From the IMG/VR virus record IMGVR_UViG_3300002514_000268, positions 1 through 23,433 of that record: DNA of 23,433 nucleotides; one strand, written 5' to 3'. Origin of the DNA: a virus. The translations under genes and the position numbers were made by a program. Below the pieces are notes generated by a model that was given only the letters and a program-made list of their open reading frames with translations, was not told the origin of the DNA and made no database searches. Below, piece after piece: positions 22,920 through 23,433 of this stretch (its first letter is position 1; the number at the start of each line of letters is the position of its first letter).

Positions 22920-23433
22920 TTATGCGCTCGCTGCGCCGCTCTGACCAAGCAAGCCTTCGACGACAACCAGACCATACATATCAGGTCTAACCATCTTCTT
23001 AGCATACCGAGTCATGACGCCTTTGCGCGGCACAAAGTCTTCCGTACCAAAAATGGTAGGGGTGACCTGTAGTGGCACGTAAGGAGCGTATACGTAGCCG
23101 CTTTCGAGGAAGCTGCCTCCCTTGCGACCTACAAGCACCAAATTACGTGGGAAGTAGGGATCGACATAGAGATCAAATTTCTTCGAAATCGAACCAACGT
23201 TAACGGCACCAACAGTACCTTTATCACTATCAGCTGTGACACTAGCGCGGAATCCAGCAGTAAACTCAAGGATGTTTGCAACTTCAGGAGATGTAACTAT
23301 GAAGTTTGCTCCACCACGGAGAGTCTTGCGATGAATCTGGGCGCTTACGTCGTTCATGGTCTCGACAAGAGTCTCATACCATTCACTGACTGTACCGGTG
23401 AAATCGGGGGCTGCAGTATTTGCACCAATTTCA
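22920..23433 (-). CDS. 23: Major capsid protein (gp23-like), N-terminus cut by window edge
   Basis: Main shell protein of the head. The visible 170 residues are the C-terminal part; the frame remains open to the window edge (EIGANTAAPDFTGTVSEWYE upstream of the first ATG), so the real start is outside. Shared features with T4 gp23 are RGGANFIVTSPEVANIL, then a strand FDLYVDPYFPRNLVLVGRKG, then YVYAPYVPLQVTPTIFGTED and the closing KGVMTRYAKKMVRPDMYGL. The ending GLLGQSGAASA follows. It is the first gene of the window in transcription order and is followed by a strong terminator, as expected for the most abundant virion protein. The internal ATG at 23357 is not a real start. Confidence 0.93.
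   Translation of the reverse strand, partial: EIGANTAAPDFTGTVSEWYETLVETMNDVSAQIHRKTLRGGANFIVTSPEVANILEFTAGFRASVTADSDKGTVGAVNVGSISKKFDLYVDPYFPRNLVLVGRKGGSFLESGYVYAPYVPLQVTPTIFGTEDFVPRKGVMTRYAKKMVRPDMYGLVVVEGLLGQSGAASA

Overview
This window looks like part of the genome of a contractile-tailed, T4-related bacteriophage. Every gene I can support is on the minus strand, so transcription runs from high to low coordinates. The window is AT-rich, genes are tightly packed with short gaps or overlaps, there is no gene-free stretch above 300 bases, and I saw no tRNA genes, CRISPR arrays or insertion sequences. Virion genes match the T4 tail and neck set (gp23, gp13, gp14, gp15, gp18, gp19, gp26-like and a gp53-like LysM baseplate protein). 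The gene order and the family A DNA polymerase differ from T4 itself, so a distant ('far-T4'-type) environmental myovirus is my best guess. The host cannot be told from the sequence.

Layout in transcription order. Head and neck: the C-terminal part of the major capsid protein (22920-23433, cut by the window edge), a strong hairpin terminator, a 59-residue Lys/Ala/Pro-rich basic protein, then gp13-, gp14- and gp15-like connector and terminator proteins (20836-22600 with 19955). Tail: a very large sheath (992 aa), the tube, a gp26-like protein whose end overlaps a second frame at a run of seven T residues, a small protein, the tape measure (930 aa), a tube-initiator-like protein, a LysM baseplate wedge protein, an 865-aa probable baseplate protein and an unrecognised 473-aa protein. 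Replication: an exonuclease-less family A DNA polymerase overlaps a divergent tubulin/FtsZ-like protein, followed by a gp32-like ssDNA-binding protein and a terminator.

Between the ssDNA-binding gene and the recombinase gene uvsX (1-608, cut by the window edge) sits a three-gene cassette: a ParB-domain protein, a D12-class adenine DNA methyltransferase and a PD-(D/E)XK-like nuclease candidate. Both internal junctions are TAATG stop/start overlaps. The cassette has its own sigma70-like promoter with a perfect 16-bp palindrome in the spacer. It resembles a self-regulated modification or restriction-modification cargo unit.

The most interesting items are the tubulin/FtsZ-like gene coupled to the polymerase, the ParB-methylase-nuclease cassette with its operator-like palindrome, a possible tail-chaperone frameshift at the end of the gp26-like gene, and an octamer (ACTATTTA on the coding strand) found upstream of five virion genes that may be this phage's late promoter element.
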